A stretch of 64,000 bases of DNA from Cytophagales bacterium (GCA_030446715.1 JAUJMU010000007.1:1-64000); one strand, 5' to 3'; shown: positions 1 to 10,110, counted from the stretch's first letter. Numbers and translations: made by a program. The notes: generated by a model from the sequence alone, not told the origin.

Positions 1-145
1 TCAGAAGATTACCCAATAATTCAAAATTCAGAATTCACAATTTAAAATTGCGCAGCTACTTAAAGTTACGGTTGAAGCAATATAAATTGACTCTCTTCCA
101 AGTGTTTATTTTTTGGGTGAACCTCATAGACTGCCATTAAGTTAG

Positions 146-337
146 TGTGGCAAGCAGGAAGGACAGACCAATCACATTGAACGTTTCTGGGCCACTTTGA
201 GAAACCGACTGGGGCGACTCACTCGTAAAACTCTTTCCTTTTCTAAAGCCCTTGAACCGCTAAAAGACATACTTACCGATTTCGTCTATAATTACAACCG
301 CATCATCTTCGATAAATACAACCCCCAGAATCCCTAA
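146..337 (+). pseudogene. IS1-family transposase (InsB-like) 3' fragment
   Basis: One frame reads without interruption from a Cys codon to a TAA and gives the C-terminal part of an IS1-type DDE transposase: the stretch TNHIERFWATLRNRLGRLTR followed by KTLSFSKALE matches the conserved end of InsB as I know it. The frame is closed by a TAG just upstream, so the N-terminal two thirds are missing. No inverted repeats were recognised. The rest of the first 480 bases is AT-rich and holds nothing else that I can name. Confidence 0.7.
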
Positions 338-481
338 TCATACACCTCTGGGCACTACCACCAATTGCTGGTGCAAGCAGTTTGAGTAACACGCTATTTG
401 GAAGGTACTTATCAGGTGGTAGCCGTGCAAAAGCCAGGGTTCTCCAGCATCTGTTAGAGAATCCTGAACTCGCTGCTATTT

Positions 482-2425
482 TCAAAGGTTCCCGGCGCCC
501 GGCAACGAAAGCTTAGTCTTGCCCAGCGTAATACTTTTCTTCCGGCCTCCGGCTTTGATGCGGACCGGCGGCAGGTCTTCTCCCAACGCCATGACCACCC
601 AAATATCCCGGTCCTGTCCCCGCGTCGTAATCTGGAGCACCTGCCAGGTGTCGGTTGCCGGCGGGGAGGGTTTTACGTGCACCACGTGTACCTGCGCATC
701 TCGTGGGCGTACCACCCAACCCCGGAGCCGAGCGTTGCCGGCTCCAAATACCGTAAATTCCGGATGGCCATCAGCCCCCCGGCCGGTTTCCAGACCCGCC
801 TTCCCCAGGTTCAGGTTCACCGTGTAGGCGTGGGCAGCGGCTGATTCTACCTGATCGCGGACGGAAAGCAGGGCGGGTACTTCTGCCGGAAACCGGACTT
901 CAAGGTGTCGCTTCGCCAACCTTACCCCGAGGCTGTCGTACTTCTGCCCGCCCGATACCACCGCGTAGCCCCCACCGTCGGGCCGGAAGGTGGCCCGGCC
1001 CCCCGCACCAGTGTGGGAAGTGCCTTTGCGGGGCAGGTGGTTGCGTCCGTTGACCAGCAATGTGCTGAAGAGGGAGTCGTTTCGTTCCTTGCCCGGGCCG
1101 CTGATCCACCCCGTACCCAGGCCGTTGAGGGTAAGTTGCAGGGCTTCGGCCTGGTCCCACGCGTGGGAGTGGTGGCGGGTATCGGCCAGCAGGGAGAGGT
1201 GAACGTCGCCGGGGTCGCGCCAGCGGTTGCGGAAGTAATACACCCCGGCGGAGTCGTCGGCCAGCCCCCGGAAGGCAGGGAGGCCCGTCGGGTCAACCGC
1301 CGTGGTGCCTTGCGGGTAGTAGAGCAGGCTCCAGACCGTACCGGCCCTGTGTGGTTCGTATTTCTGGCCGGGCGTACCGGGCGCCTGCCAGCCCGTGTAC
1401 CGGTCGTAGAAGTAGAGGTAATGAGGCAGGTGTTGCGGGGCTACGGAGGGGAGCAGCAGGCTTGGCCAGCCCTGCTGGTCGCCATACTCGCCGGCCACGC
1501 CCGATTGCAGCACCATCGGGTGGCCGTCTTTGGTGAGGAAGGAACCGGCGAACATGAGCCACTTCCACCAGTGCCGGTCCCGGATGGCTTCCCGCAGCGA
1601 AGGGTCGCCGGTGCTTTCGAGGGCGTACACCGCCGGGAGCAGAAACAGCCCGGCGTAGGCGCAGTACCCGATGCCCTCCTGGGTAAAGCCCGAAGGGGTA
1701 TAGCCGTTCCGGATGTGCCGGTGCAGTTCGTCCTTCAGAAAACCGAGCCGCGCCGGGCGTTGCTGGTCCCGGTACGCAGCCAGCAGCATCACCAGTTCGC
1801 CACCCCGGCATACGGCCACCCAGTTGGAGCCCCGGTGTTCGCTCTCCATGTTGGCGTGGCGGTAGGTTTCCCAGGCGTCAAGGGCCCGGTCCAGGTGGTC
1901 CTTCACGAACTGTCGCTGCGCTGCCGTCCAGGCCGGGTAGCACCAGTCGTACGCGTAGGCCAGCCCCTGGCCCACGGTGGCCCGCGAAAGCCCGTAGTTG
2001 GTGTCAATGCCGCGGCCGTCGGGGTCAGTTTTCCGGTAGTTGTTGTCGGGGCCGCGCCGGTCAGGGTCGGATTGCAGTAAAATGTCCTGCATTACCCCAA
2101 AGGCCTGGGTGGCGTACCGCGGTTCGCCGGTGAGTTGGTAGAGGAAGGCCGCCGACTGGGCCAGATAGGCCCGGGCGTAGTTCCAGTTCGTTTCCGTGGC
2201 GCCGAACAGCCGGATGTCGTTCTGGTCCACTTTCTCCCGTAATGCGTTGAACGCCTCCCGGTGGTGGCTGCCCTCCACGCCGATGGCCTGCCGGATCTCG
2301 GCCAGCCGGGCAGGGGTAATGAACAAACGGGGGTGCATTTCCTCCGCCCCGGTGGGGCCGTGGCAAAGCAGCGAGGCAAGCAGTACCCAACAAAGCCGGG
2401 CGGCACGGCGCACCGTTGTGAACAT
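482..2425 (-). CDS. Secreted heparinase II/III-like polysaccharide lyase family protein
   Basis: About 647 residues starting at an internal ATG that gives a clean signal peptide (MFTTVRRAARLCWVLLASLL, cut near GPTGA). A start 13 codons upstream is possible but would spoil the signal. The N-terminal half is an alpha/alpha-toroid type region (HPRLFITPARLAEIRQ, NWNYARAYLAQSAAFLYQLT, NGYTPSGFTQEGIGYCAYAG). The C-terminal half is beta-rich (ADTRHHSHAWDQAEALQLTL), as in heparinase II/III-like and alginate-lyase-superfamily enzymes. The predicted role is cleavage of an acidic polysaccharide outside the cytoplasm. It lies 3' of the GH29 and GH50-like genes on the same strand and is probably expressed with them. 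The substrate cannot be read from sequence. Confidence 0.7.
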   Translation of the reverse strand: MFTTVRRAARLCWVLLASLLCHGPTGAEEMHPRLFITPARLAEIRQAIGVEGSHHREAFNALREKVDQNDIRLFGATETNWNYARAYLAQSAAFLYQLTGEPRYATQAFGVMQDILLQSDPDRRGPDNNYRKTDPDGRGIDTNYGLSRATVGQGLAYAYDWCYPAWTAAQRQFVKDHLDRALDAWETYRHANMESEHRGSNWVAVCRGGELVMLLAAYRDQQRPARLGFLKDELHRHIRNGYTPSGFTQEGIGYCAYAGLFLLPAVYALESTGDPSLREAIRDRHWWKWLMFAGSFLTKDGHPMVLQSGVAGEYGDQQGWPSLLLPSVAPQHLPHYLYFYDRYTGWQAPGTPGQKYEPHRAGTVWSLLYYPQGTTAVDPTGLPAFRGLADDSAGVYYFRNRWRDPGDVHLSLLADTRHHSHAWDQAEALQLTLNGLGTGWISGPGKERNDSLFSTLLVNGRNHLPRKGTSHTGAGGRATFRPDGGGYAVVSGGQKYDSLGVRLAKRHLEVRFPAEVPALLSVRDQVESAAAHAYTVNLNLGKAGLETGRGADGHPEFTVFGAGNARLRGWVVRPRDAQVHVVHVKPSPPATDTWQVLQITTRGQDRDIWVVMALGEDLPPVRIKAGGRKKSITLGKTKLSLPGAGNL

Positions 2426-2501
2426 GCAGGGGCGTTGCAAACGGGGGAATAGGGATAGCAGCATATAAATGCTAATAAATGCTAATTTTTATTGGCTTCA
2501 G

Positions 2502-4579
2502 TTACCTTACCCCGCTCTGGTGCCAGTCGTAAATGCGGCGGCTGACGTATTCCAACGCCCGGAGCAGTGCGGGGTGGGGCTGGTCGGTAATGTCCACAAG
2601 GCCCACCACCTGGTTTTCGCCGTTCGTGCCGCGGCCCGTCAGCGGCTGGTCCACGAACTGGTACCAGTGGCTGCCCAGCGAAAACGGCATCCGGGCAAAC
2701 GTTTCGACGTACGTCTTGTAATAGCTTTCCCGTTTTTCCCGTTCAGCCCCGGCAAAGGCGCGGTACAACGGCGGCAGTTGCCGTTGGCTCAGCAGGGGCA
2801 CGTGGTGTTCGCCGATTAGGATGGGCCGGCCGCTCCAGTCGTGCCACTGCTGCATGGCGGCGGGTTCCGGGTAGAGGGAATATACGTTGACTGTAACCAC
2901 GTCGCAGTGCCGGCCGGCCGCGCGGACAATAGCTTCCGCCGGCGGCAGGCGCACGGACCGGCAGCCCAGGTACAAGTGATTCGGGTCGTGCTTGCGGAGG
3001 GTACGGGACACAACGCGGAAGTACACGTCGGCGTACCGGGCCTCAGAGCCCGCCGGTCGCGGCTGGCCGCTTTGTGCGGCGGCAGGGCTTCGGGCATGAG
3101 GGCCGCCACCGCCGCCCAGTCCGTAAAATGGCTCCCCCAGGCTTGGTTCAGGGCCGAGGCGTAGCGGGTTTGCAGGTACTGCGCCCACTGGCGGCGCAAC
3201 GGGGCGTTTGGCGCGGCCCGGAGAAGTTCCAGGTGCCGCCAGGGCATTTCGTTGTCCACAAAGTACCCGATCAGCAGTTTTTCCTCCCGGTGGGGCGCGG
3301 CTTTGCGCCGGAAGAGACTGTCCACGAAGGTTTCCCACCGCGAATCGAACACGTCGGGCTGGTTGCGGGCCACGTTGAGGGATGGGTTCTGGTTGGTTTG
3401 CAGGGTGCGGGTGTAGGGCATCCGGGCGTTGGCCAGCACCGTTGAACCACTCCGGTTACCGAGGGTATTGAGGCCCCACCCGGGCAGTCGCTGCGCCAGC
3501 CGTTTCCGCCAGCTTTCGATGGTCCCGTTTTTGCGCAGCAGGTTCCAGTAGTAAAAGCTCAGGTAGTCGCCCTGCCAGGCGGCGGCAAACGGTCCGGTGC
3601 GGTCTGGCAGGACCGCAAACAGAAACTCCCGGCCTTTCACCCGGGTGACGTCAGTGAGCAGCAGTTCGCTCCGGGGCCGTACGCCCGTGACGCCCAGCGA
3701 CCAGAACGGGTTGCCCTCGGGCGTTACGAACCACCAGCGTTGATCGGCCGTGGCTTTTTCCACCCGATAAAAGCCGGTGGCGTTGAACTTGCCGCCGCCC
3801 GCCCGACTGCCGTCCGGGAGGCGGTCTGGCAGGGGTTGGTGGCGGGCCAGTTGCGCCGCTTCGGTCCGGAGGTGGGCCCGGAGTTCTTCCGCGTGGGTGA
3901 CTTTTTCCGGCCATTCGCCCCGGATGCGTTGTCCGAAAGCGTCGGCCACGGAGGCGGGACCAGCCCCTTCCGCCCGGAGCAGTTCGACGTCCAGCAGGTG
4001 AACTTCGGCCGGATACGTGCCGACCCGTACCCCGATGCGCAAGGCAACCGGTTGGAAGGGTGCCTCCACACCCGCCGTCAGGGGCAGGTCGCGGAGGTCC
4101 GTCGAGATGGTGCCCGTTTGCCCGGGCGGAAGGGTGCTTTCGCTGCTGAGCAGGCCGCGCACCCCCGCCACCGTTACCCGCACGCGGAGGGGCGCCCGGG
4201 AGGAATTTGCCGCCCGTACCCGCAGGGTTTGGTACGCTTGCCAGTCGGCCGGTAAACACAGCGCACCCGTTACGGCTTCCGCAAAGCCGGTGCTGTCGAA
4301 GCAGGTGAGTTGCAGACCGGCCCGCCCGGGCAGCACCCGTACCGTTGACTGGTGGTACCGGGTGGGCTTCCGCGGCGCGGCCCGTTCGCCGCCTTCCTTC
4401 CATTCGGCGGCCTGCACCCGGGGCGTCCAGGTGCTGTCGGCAAAACCCGCCACGTTGCCCCGAAGGGCCGGTTGGGCGCGGCAAGGGGGAATGGTTCCCC
4501 ACCAGGCGGTAAGGCAGAGCAGCAACAGGCATCCGGTACTGCTTCGTGTAAAGGTGTTTTTTGCGCTGCAGTGAATCAT
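2502..4579 (-). pseudogene. GH50 beta-agarase-like glycoside hydrolase, frameshifted
   Basis: The reading is split over two frames that meet near 3040-3060. The upstream frame gives a signal peptide (from the ATG at 4579, cut near PPCRAQ), a beta-sandwich-like region and the first half of a TIM barrel with GYFVDNEMPW. The downstream frame continues with HLYLGCRS, CDVVTVNVY, RPILIGEHH and GSHWYQFVDQPLTGR. These are the landmarks of GH50 beta-agarases, where the Glu of NE and the Glu of IGE are the expected acid/base and nucleophile. The two catalytic Glu therefore fall on opposite sides of the frameshift. Removing a single indel would restore one chain of about 690 residues, so a sequencing error is as likely as a real mutation. 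ATG codons at 4663 and 4627 are also in frame but lack the signal peptide. Confidence 0.7.
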
Positions 4580-4685
4580 TTTTCGGATGCAGTAAGCAGG
4601 ATAAGGCTGCATTTCAAGTTTTATGCGCATCGAATTGCGTTCGTTGAAAAAGAATTTTCCCACTCCCCGGTGGGCTGCTTCGCTT

Positions 4686-5825
4686 TTACTTGCCGCCCCC
4701 GAGGCTGAGCAGCACTTTTTCGTCTTCGGGCCGCAGCTTGCCGCTTGCCATCGGGCCTACGTTGAGCAGCAGGTTGGCTTCCATGCCGGCCGCCACTGCC
4801 TGCCAGCCGCGAATCTGTTCGAGAGTAGCTACCGAGTGGTCCCATTCGTGCCAGAACCAGTTGCCGGAGGGGAATTTTTTGTCGCCTTTTTGCGAAAGCG
4901 TGGTTTCGATCTGCATGGGCAGGTACAGGTCTTTGCCCAGCCATTTCCACACTTTCTGATCCGCCACCGCCCGGGTGGCCTTTTCACCACTGCGGATGTC
5001 CACCGGGTGCAGGGGCACGCCGGGGTACGCCGTGGTGCTGTTGTTCATGACGAGACAACCGGGCTGCAACGCCTTGATGAACTGGTACAGGTGGTCCATC
5101 TGCCAGCGGTAGGCGCCCTCCATCCGCCAGGCGTTGATAAAGGCTTCGCTGCGGTCCTTCCGGGCGTCGGCGGGCACGTTTTCGCCTTCAATGTCGCTTT
5201 TTTTCGTCCAGCCGCTCTGCTGCTTTTTCCAGAACCCGTCAAACCACAGTTCCACCACAGGGCCGTACCCGGTGAGCAGTTCTTCGAGCTGCCCCTTCAT
5301 GAAATCCACGTACTTCCGTTCGTCGGTGTCATGGCTTTTTTCGTGGCGGTCCCAGAGAGAATAGTAGAAGCCCACGGCCAACCCGTGCCGGCGGGCCGAG
5401 TCCACGAGCCGCTGCACCACGTCTTTTTGGTATGGGGAGGATTTGACCGAATAGTCGGTGTACTTCGAAGACCAGTTGCAGAACCCGTCGTGGTGCTTGG
5501 TGACCAGCACTACGTACCGGAGGCCGGCTTCCCTGGCCACGCGGCACCACCCGTCGGTGTCCAGTTGCGTCGGGTTAAATCGCACGGGGCTCAGCGTGCC
5601 GTCACTCCACTCCAGGTCGTAGTACGTATTGATGCCGAAATGCACGAACAGGCCGCCCTTCAAGTCCATCCACTTTCGCTGCGCGGGGGTAGGGGCGGGG
5701 GCTTCGGCGTGCCCGTGAGCCGGCCCGGTCACCCTTGCGTAACTACCAGGAGGCGGGGCCAGCGGCAGGGAAGCGGCAAGGGTGCCGGCCTGTTGCAAAA
5801 ACTGACGGCGTGAAGTGTTCATCAT
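4686..5825 (-). CDS. GH29 alpha-L-fucosidase
   Basis: 379 residues. The N-terminus NTSRRQFLQQAGTLAAS is a twin-arginine type signal (SRRQF), so the enzyme is probably exported folded. GH29 landmarks follow in order: GLFVHFGINTYYDLEW, VVLVTKHHDGFCNW, VGFYYSLWD and VELWFDGFW, with Asp near residue 196 as the predicted nucleophile. The C-terminus (LLNVGPMASGKLRPEDEKVL) is the usual end of the catalytic domain, and no extra beta-sandwich is present, which makes it a short GH29. Retaining hydrolysis of terminal alpha-L-fucose is the known family reaction. It is the first gene of a leftward group with the GH50-like and lyase-like genes. A recurrent 12-base box lies 68 bases upstream. Confidence 0.9.
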   Translation of the reverse strand: MMNTSRRQFLQQAGTLAASLPLAPPPGSYARVTGPAHGHAEAPAPTPAQRKWMDLKGGLFVHFGINTYYDLEWSDGTLSPVRFNPTQLDTDGWCRVAREAGLRYVVLVTKHHDGFCNWSSKYTDYSVKSSPYQKDVVQRLVDSARRHGLAVGFYYSLWDRHEKSHDTDERKYVDFMKGQLEELLTGYGPVVELWFDGFWKKQQSGWTKKSDIEGENVPADARKDRSEAFINAWRMEGAYRWQMDHLYQFIKALQPGCLVMNNSTTAYPGVPLHPVDIRSGEKATRAVADQKVWKWLGKDLYLPMQIETTLSQKGDKKFPSGNWFWHEWDHSVATLEQIRGWQAVAAGMEANLLLNVGPMASGKLRPEDEKVLLSLGGGK

Positions 5826-5892
5826 GGGAGTCGCGTTTGGAGCAAAAATAGCCAGGAGCCGTTTGGGGTAAAAGAGGACCGGCCGGCCCGTT

Positions 5893-5904
5893 TACTACTC
5901 GTTT
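5893..5904 (-). promoter_or_regulatory. Recurrent AAACGAGTAGTA box upstream of the fucosidase gene
   Basis: On the minus strand this reads AAACGAGTAGTA, preceded by an A/T tract, 68 bases before the fucosidase start codon. Near-identical copies lie upstream of fecR (14863-14874) and the GH42-like gene (17970-17981). A promoter or activator site shared by the locus is inferred from the repetition and spacing. Confidence 0.45.
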
Positions 5905-5965
5905 GGCGCGGAAAAGATTTCCCAAGCCCGGACTATGCGGGAAAAAAGAGTATTATTAGCCCCTC

Positions 5966-7552
5966 ATGGAGATGCCCCGGCTACGGCAAACCTTCGCGGT
6001 TGTCCTCGTACTACTCGTCGCCCTGACCGCCTGCTCCGGCCGGCGGGACCGCGAAAGGGCGTCCCCCACCACGGCGTTGTCCGATTCGGCCCAGGTCCAC
6101 GATGGCCGGCAACTGGCCGCCCGGCATTGCAGCCGCTGCCACCTGCTGCCCGAACCCGGGTTGCTGGACAAGACCAGCTGGGGGCGGCACGTGCTGCCCG
6201 AAATGGCGTGGTACCTGGGCTTGTACCAGGACCCGCTGCGGGGCTACGTTCCCATGCCGGCGCACGTGTACCGGGAGTTGCAGTACATGGGGACCGTGCC
6301 TCCGGCCCCGGTGGCGTCCGTGGAGGAATACCGGAAGATCATTGACTACTACACGAACCTGGCGCCGGACAGCCCCTCACCCGGGCGGGTAACGCGTCTG
6401 CCGGCAATGCCCCGGCTGGCACAATTCGAAGTTACGAAGGGAAACCCGGAATTTCCGGTGCCGGGCGTCACGCTGGTGAAAACGACGGGCGGCGGATTCT
6501 TCCTGGCCAACGCTTCCGACAGTTCGTTTGCCCATAAAAATGCCGGGGCTACCACCCTGCGGCGGACCCAATTGGCGGGTTACCCCGTGCATCTGTCCGA
6601 GGCGGCAGACGGGTTGCTGGTCACCATGATGGGCAGCTTCACCCCCCTCGACGACAGCACCAGGTCGGTGTGGCAGCTGCGGCAGCGGGGGGGCACGTAC
6701 CAGGCGCAATGGGTGCTGACCGGCCTGAAGCGGCCCGTCTTCTCGGAGGTGGCCGACCTGGACGCCGACGGCCGGCCGGACCTGCTGGTGTGTGAGTTCG
6801 GCAGCAACCTGGGCGGCCTGTCGTGGTTTCGCAGCCAGGGCGACGGCACCTACCAAAAACGCGGCATCACTCCTTTGCCCGGCGCCATCCGCACGGAAAT
6901 ACGCGATTTTGACGGGAACGGATTGCCCGACGTGGCCGTGCTGATGGGGCAGGCCCGCGAAGGAATCTACCTGTACTACAACCGGGGCGACGGGCAGTTC
7001 TCCGAGAAAACCCTGCTATCCTTTCCGCCTACCTACGGCTCCACCGATTTCCGCCTGGTGGACATGGACGGCGACGGGCACGAGGACATTGTGTACGCCA
7101 ACGGCGACCACGCCGACTACCCCGAAAACCCGCCCCGGCTCCGCCCGTACCACGGCATCCGGGTCTACCGGTACGCGGGCAAGGACCGCTACGAAGAAGC
7201 ATACCACTGGCCCATGAACGGCGTGTACCGCCTGGCGGCGGCGGACTTTGACGGGGACGGCGACGCCGACCTGGCGGCCGTGGCCCATTTCGCCGATTAT
7301 TACCAGCAGCCGCAGGAGGGATTCGTGTACCTCCGCAACGAAGGCGGCACGAAGTTCGCCCCGCTTTACCTGGAAGAAAGCAAAGCGGGCCGCTGGCTCA
7401 CCCTCGACGCCGGCGACCTGGACGGGGACGGCGACCCTGACCTGGTGCTGGGCGCAGCCCTGAGCGGCATTGACACGGCCCCCCCGGCCGTCCAGGCCCA
7501 CTGGGAGCGGCAGAACCTGAGCTACCTGGTTCTCAAGAACCGGTTGAAGTGA
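5966..7552 (+). CDS. FG-GAP/VCBS-repeat lipoprotein with N-terminal c-type heme motif
   Basis: 528 residues. It is a lipoprotein by its N-terminus (hydrophobic run to LTAC, lipobox Cys23). A single heme-attachment motif CSRCH at residues 55-59 sits in a cytochrome-c-like segment of roughly 100 residues (GRQLAARHCSRCHLLPEPG). The remainder carries FG-GAP/VCBS beta-propeller repeats with calcium-binding-like loops (DLDADGRPD, DFDGNGLPD, DMDGDGHED, DFDGDGDAD, DLDGDGDPD). It is transcribed away from the fucosidase gene and ends in a strong terminator. Heme plus propeller lipoproteins occur beside glycan loci in Bacteroidota. An electron-transfer or substrate-binding role at the cell surface or periplasm is inference only. 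Confidence 0.8.
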   Translation: MEMPRLRQTFAVVLVLLVALTACSGRRDRERASPTTALSDSAQVHDGRQLAARHCSRCHLLPEPGLLDKTSWGRHVLPEMAWYLGLYQDPLRGYVPMPAHVYRELQYMGTVPPAPVASVEEYRKIIDYYTNLAPDSPSPGRVTRLPAMPRLAQFEVTKGNPEFPVPGVTLVKTTGGGFFLANASDSSFAHKNAGATTLRRTQLAGYPVHLSEAADGLLVTMMGSFTPLDDSTRSVWQLRQRGGTYQAQWVLTGLKRPVFSEVADLDADGRPDLLVCEFGSNLGGLSWFRSQGDGTYQKRGITPLPGAIRTEIRDFDGNGLPDVAVLMGQAREGIYLYYNRGDGQFSEKTLLSFPPTYGSTDFRLVDMDGDGHEDIVYANGDHADYPENPPRLRPYHGIRVYRYAGKDRYEEAYHWPMNGVYRLAAADFDGDGDADLAAVAHFADYYQQPQEGFVYLRNEGGTKFAPLYLEESKAGRWLTLDAGDLDGDGDPDLVLGAALSGIDTAPPAVQAHWERQNLSYLVLKNRLK

Positions 7553-7611
7553 GGGGGTTCGATGTGCGATGCCCGAAGGTTTGTATCGCTCATACATTTT
7601 CTCCGTGAACA

Positions 7612-7648
7612 CCGAAGCCCATTCCTGACGGAACGGGCTTCGGCATTT
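7612..7648 (+). terminator. Rho-independent terminator
   Basis: A perfect 9-bp stem CCGAAGCCC/GGGCTTCGG with a 14-base loop is followed by CATTTTT. It follows the FG-GAP lipoprotein gene and separates it from the convergent DUF4397 gene. Confidence 0.85.
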
Positions 7649-7664
7649 TTATCGAACATCCGTA

Positions 7665-8513
7665 TCAATACAACGCCGGGTCGTGCGCGACCACCTGCAC
7701 CCCCAGGCTCCGGCCACTGCTGCCGGCCGGGGAGCTCAAGGCCCCGCGGGCCAGGATGGTGTACGTCCGGCCGTCCGTCAGGCTGGAGGTAGCCGAAAGG
7801 ATGGCCGGCGTAGCCGGATCGGCTCCCGCCGGGCGTACCTCCAACCGGTAGTTGCCGGCCGGTATTTCGGCGAACGGCGCGGCCGTGACGGCGCCGAACC
7901 CCCCGGCGGGCAGGTCCAGGGTGCCCTCTCCCGGGGCCAGTTGCCCGAACGACTTGTTGGCAAACGCGGGCGTGGCCGGCGTGACCGCCCCGGGCTGGTT
8001 TGCGTAGGCGTACACGTCTACGGCGGGGGCGCCGACGCCCAGGTGGACAAAGCGGACTTTCACGTTGCCGCCCGCGGGCGGGGTCAGGTCGTCCTGCAGC
8101 AGGGCTACGCCTACCGGGGCAGAGGCCGAGGCATCGTTGGGGTCGGTATTGGCGATGAGGGCCGTGTAGTAGCCGTAACCCTCCAGGGCGAGTTCCGCCC
8201 GCAGGGCGTCGGCCTCCGCCTCGGCCAGCCGGAGCCGGACGGGGCGCTGCCCGGCGGTAGGATTGGTGGCGGCCGTGCCGCCGAATGCCAGGCTGGCCTT
8301 CCGGTTGTTGCTGCCGTATACGACCACGTCACTGGTATAGACCTCTACGTTTTCGCCTACCGAGGGCGCCGCGTGCACAAACAGCATCCGGGCCGTTGCC
8401 GGCGCCACCCGGGTCGTATCTTCTTCCCGGCAGCCGGAAAGCAACAGGCCCGCGCCTGACAGCACGGAAAGGAGGTATTTCTGGTATCGCTTCATGACTT
8501 TCCTCGATTTCAT
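7665..8513 (-). CDS. DUF4397 domain lipoprotein
   Basis: 282 residues with a lipoprotein signal (LLSVLSGAGLLLSGC, lipobox Cys). Two related beta-rich segments follow (ARMLFVHAAPSVGENVEVY and VKVRFVHLGVGAPAVDVYA), with EIPAGNYRLEVRPAG near the end: the pattern of DUF4397 domains. The gene starts 6 bases after the susD stop and is the last of the leftward susC-susD operon, so it probably encodes a surface glycan-binding or accessory lipoprotein of the uptake complex. The family function is not established. ATG codons at 8513 and 8495 are both possible starts. Confidence 0.8.
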   Translation of the reverse strand: MKSRKVMKRYQKYLLSVLSGAGLLLSGCREEDTTRVAPATARMLFVHAAPSVGENVEVYTSDVVVYGSNNRKASLAFGGTAATNPTAGQRPVRLRLAEAEADALRAELALEGYGYYTALIANTDPNDASASAPVGVALLQDDLTPPAGGNVKVRFVHLGVGAPAVDVYAYANQPGAVTPATPAFANKSFGQLAPGEGTLDLPAGGFGAVTAAPFAEIPAGNYRLEVRPAGADPATPAILSATSSLTDGRTYTILARGALSSPAGSSGRSLGVQVVAHDPALY

Positions 8514-8519
8514 GTTTAC

Positions 8520-10093
8520 TCACAGACCCTGGTTTAGTTCTCTTTCCCGCAGCGGCAGGGGCCATTGCAGCGAGGGATCATTGTGCGGAATCGCGCCGGG
8601 ACCCCGGTCGCCGTTCGGAACGGGCAGTTGCAGCGCCTGCAGGTAGTGCAGGCGGTCTCCTTCGAAGGCCATCTCTTTCCAGCGTTCCTGGTGGATCAGG
8701 TCGGCCGTAACGGCGCCGGCGGCGAGGGGCGTATAAGGTTCACCGGCGGCTTGTTGGTTCCAGGCCCGGGCCCGGACCACGTTCAGGTCGGCGGCAGCCC
8801 CGGCCGCGTCGCCCCGGTTCAGCCGGATGATGGCCCGGGTCAGGTACATTTCGGGCAGCCGCAGCAGGGGAACGGCACCTATCCGCCACGACTCCTGCGG
8901 CCCGCGGTAGTACTTATTGATGAAGTACTGGCGGCGCGGCAGGGCCGTAATGGTGGGGTCGGTTCCCGGGACGTACTGGTACAACTGCGTAAACCGCCGG
9001 TCGTTGAGGGCCGACGGGGTGGCGTCGAGTCCTGGGGAGTAAGCCAGCCTACCTGCGTGAGCATGTGGTTGCTGATGGCCAGGGTACGGTCCGTGGGACG
9101 GGCCGACGCCCCGCCACCGCCGTTGCCGGGAATGGTGTTGTTGGAACTGGCGACCTGGTAGTTGACCATGGCAAACCGGCGGGGCACTTTCCAGTTGGAG
9201 GTGGAGCCGCCCAGGCCGTTGCGGGCCGGGGTGTTGCCCATCGAGTACGACCAGATCACCTCTTTACCGCCGCCTTCCACCCCTTGTTCCAGGCTCAATC
9301 GGCGCTTCCGAAAAGGTCGTACCGGCCGCCGTTCTGCTCGATCACGAACGTGGCTGCCTCTTCAGCCGCCTCGAAGTCGCCCATCTGGAAGTGCACCCAG
9401 GCCAGCAGGGCGGCCGCGGCAAGCTTGTTGGCCGCCCGGTTCCCACCGTGTCGGCGGGCAGCAGGTCCACGGCACGGGTAAGGTCATCCACAATGGCGTC
9501 GTACACCTCCCGGGTAGTGCCCGCCGGGGCGTTGGCGTCGGCCAGCCCCGTAACCGTCTCCAGCCGCAGGGCAGTACCCGGCTCTCGTTGCGGCGCCGGG
9601 CTGGTAGGGCGGCGCAAACAGCACCAGCAGCCAGTAGTTGTAGCCGCGGAGAAAGCGCAGTTCCCCTTCCATGCGGGGCAACTGCTGGCGTCCACAGGTT
9701 GTTGAGGGCCCCCGACCGGATCAGTTGAATCCAGTGTTGGTGCTGGCAATGGAACCGTATGACGGCGTGAAGGCGGAATTGAGAATACCGTTGTCAATGG
9801 CGTTGCTCCGGTCGTAGAGTTCCCGCACGTCCTGGATGTTGCCGCCCAGCGTGAGAAACCGGGACTCGTCGCCGGCCGCGGCGGCGTACACCACGTGCGC
9901 ATCGAAGTTGGACTGGTTGCCCCGGAACCGGTAAGGGCGTAATAGGCGCCGTACGGCCTTTCCGGGTCAACCACCGTCTGGATGGGCGGCTGCGGCGGCG
10001 GAACTGCTGCTCGAAAAAATTCTCGTCGTTGCAGCCCGCCGTGAGGCACGCCAGCAGGAGCAAAAGGAACGGGAGGGTATGGGAGGTTTTCAT
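8520..10093 (-). pseudogene. susD: SusD/RagB-type outer-membrane lipoprotein, several frameshifts
   Basis: The ATG at 10093 opens a lipoprotein signal (MKTSHTLPFLLLLLACLTAG with lipobox Cys) and NDENFFEQQF, a typical SusD start. The chain then changes frame repeatedly. Segments recognisable in successive frames are PPPQPPIQTVVDPERPYGAY, RGNQSNFDAHVVYAAAAG, MEGELRFLRGYNYWLLVLF (SusD alpha-helical core) and RLPEMYLTRAIIRLNRGDAA with HQERWKEMAFEGDRLHYLQA (SusD C-terminal part). At two junctions one missing C or G repairs the frame (CCC to CC after EQQF; GGG to GG after the ALTG segment). The role would be glycan capture at the lid of SusC. Clustered single-base losses suggest a poorly resolved assembly patch. 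Confidence 0.8.
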
Positions 10094-10110
10094 GGGATCA
10101 GGGAACGGGG

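Noticed and set aside
303-485. 60-codon - strand frame in the left-end intergenic region
   Set aside because: It overlaps the IS1 remnant in antisense and has no motif or start signal.
905-2080. 391-codon open frame on the + strand inside the heparinase-like gene
   Set aside because: It lies antisense to a gene with signal peptide and family motifs; GC-rich codon use leaves the opposite strand open. The protein shows no motif.
4623-5813. 396-codon + strand frame opposite the GH29 fucosidase gene
   Set aside because: The minus strand encodes all GH29 motifs in one frame; the + frame has none.
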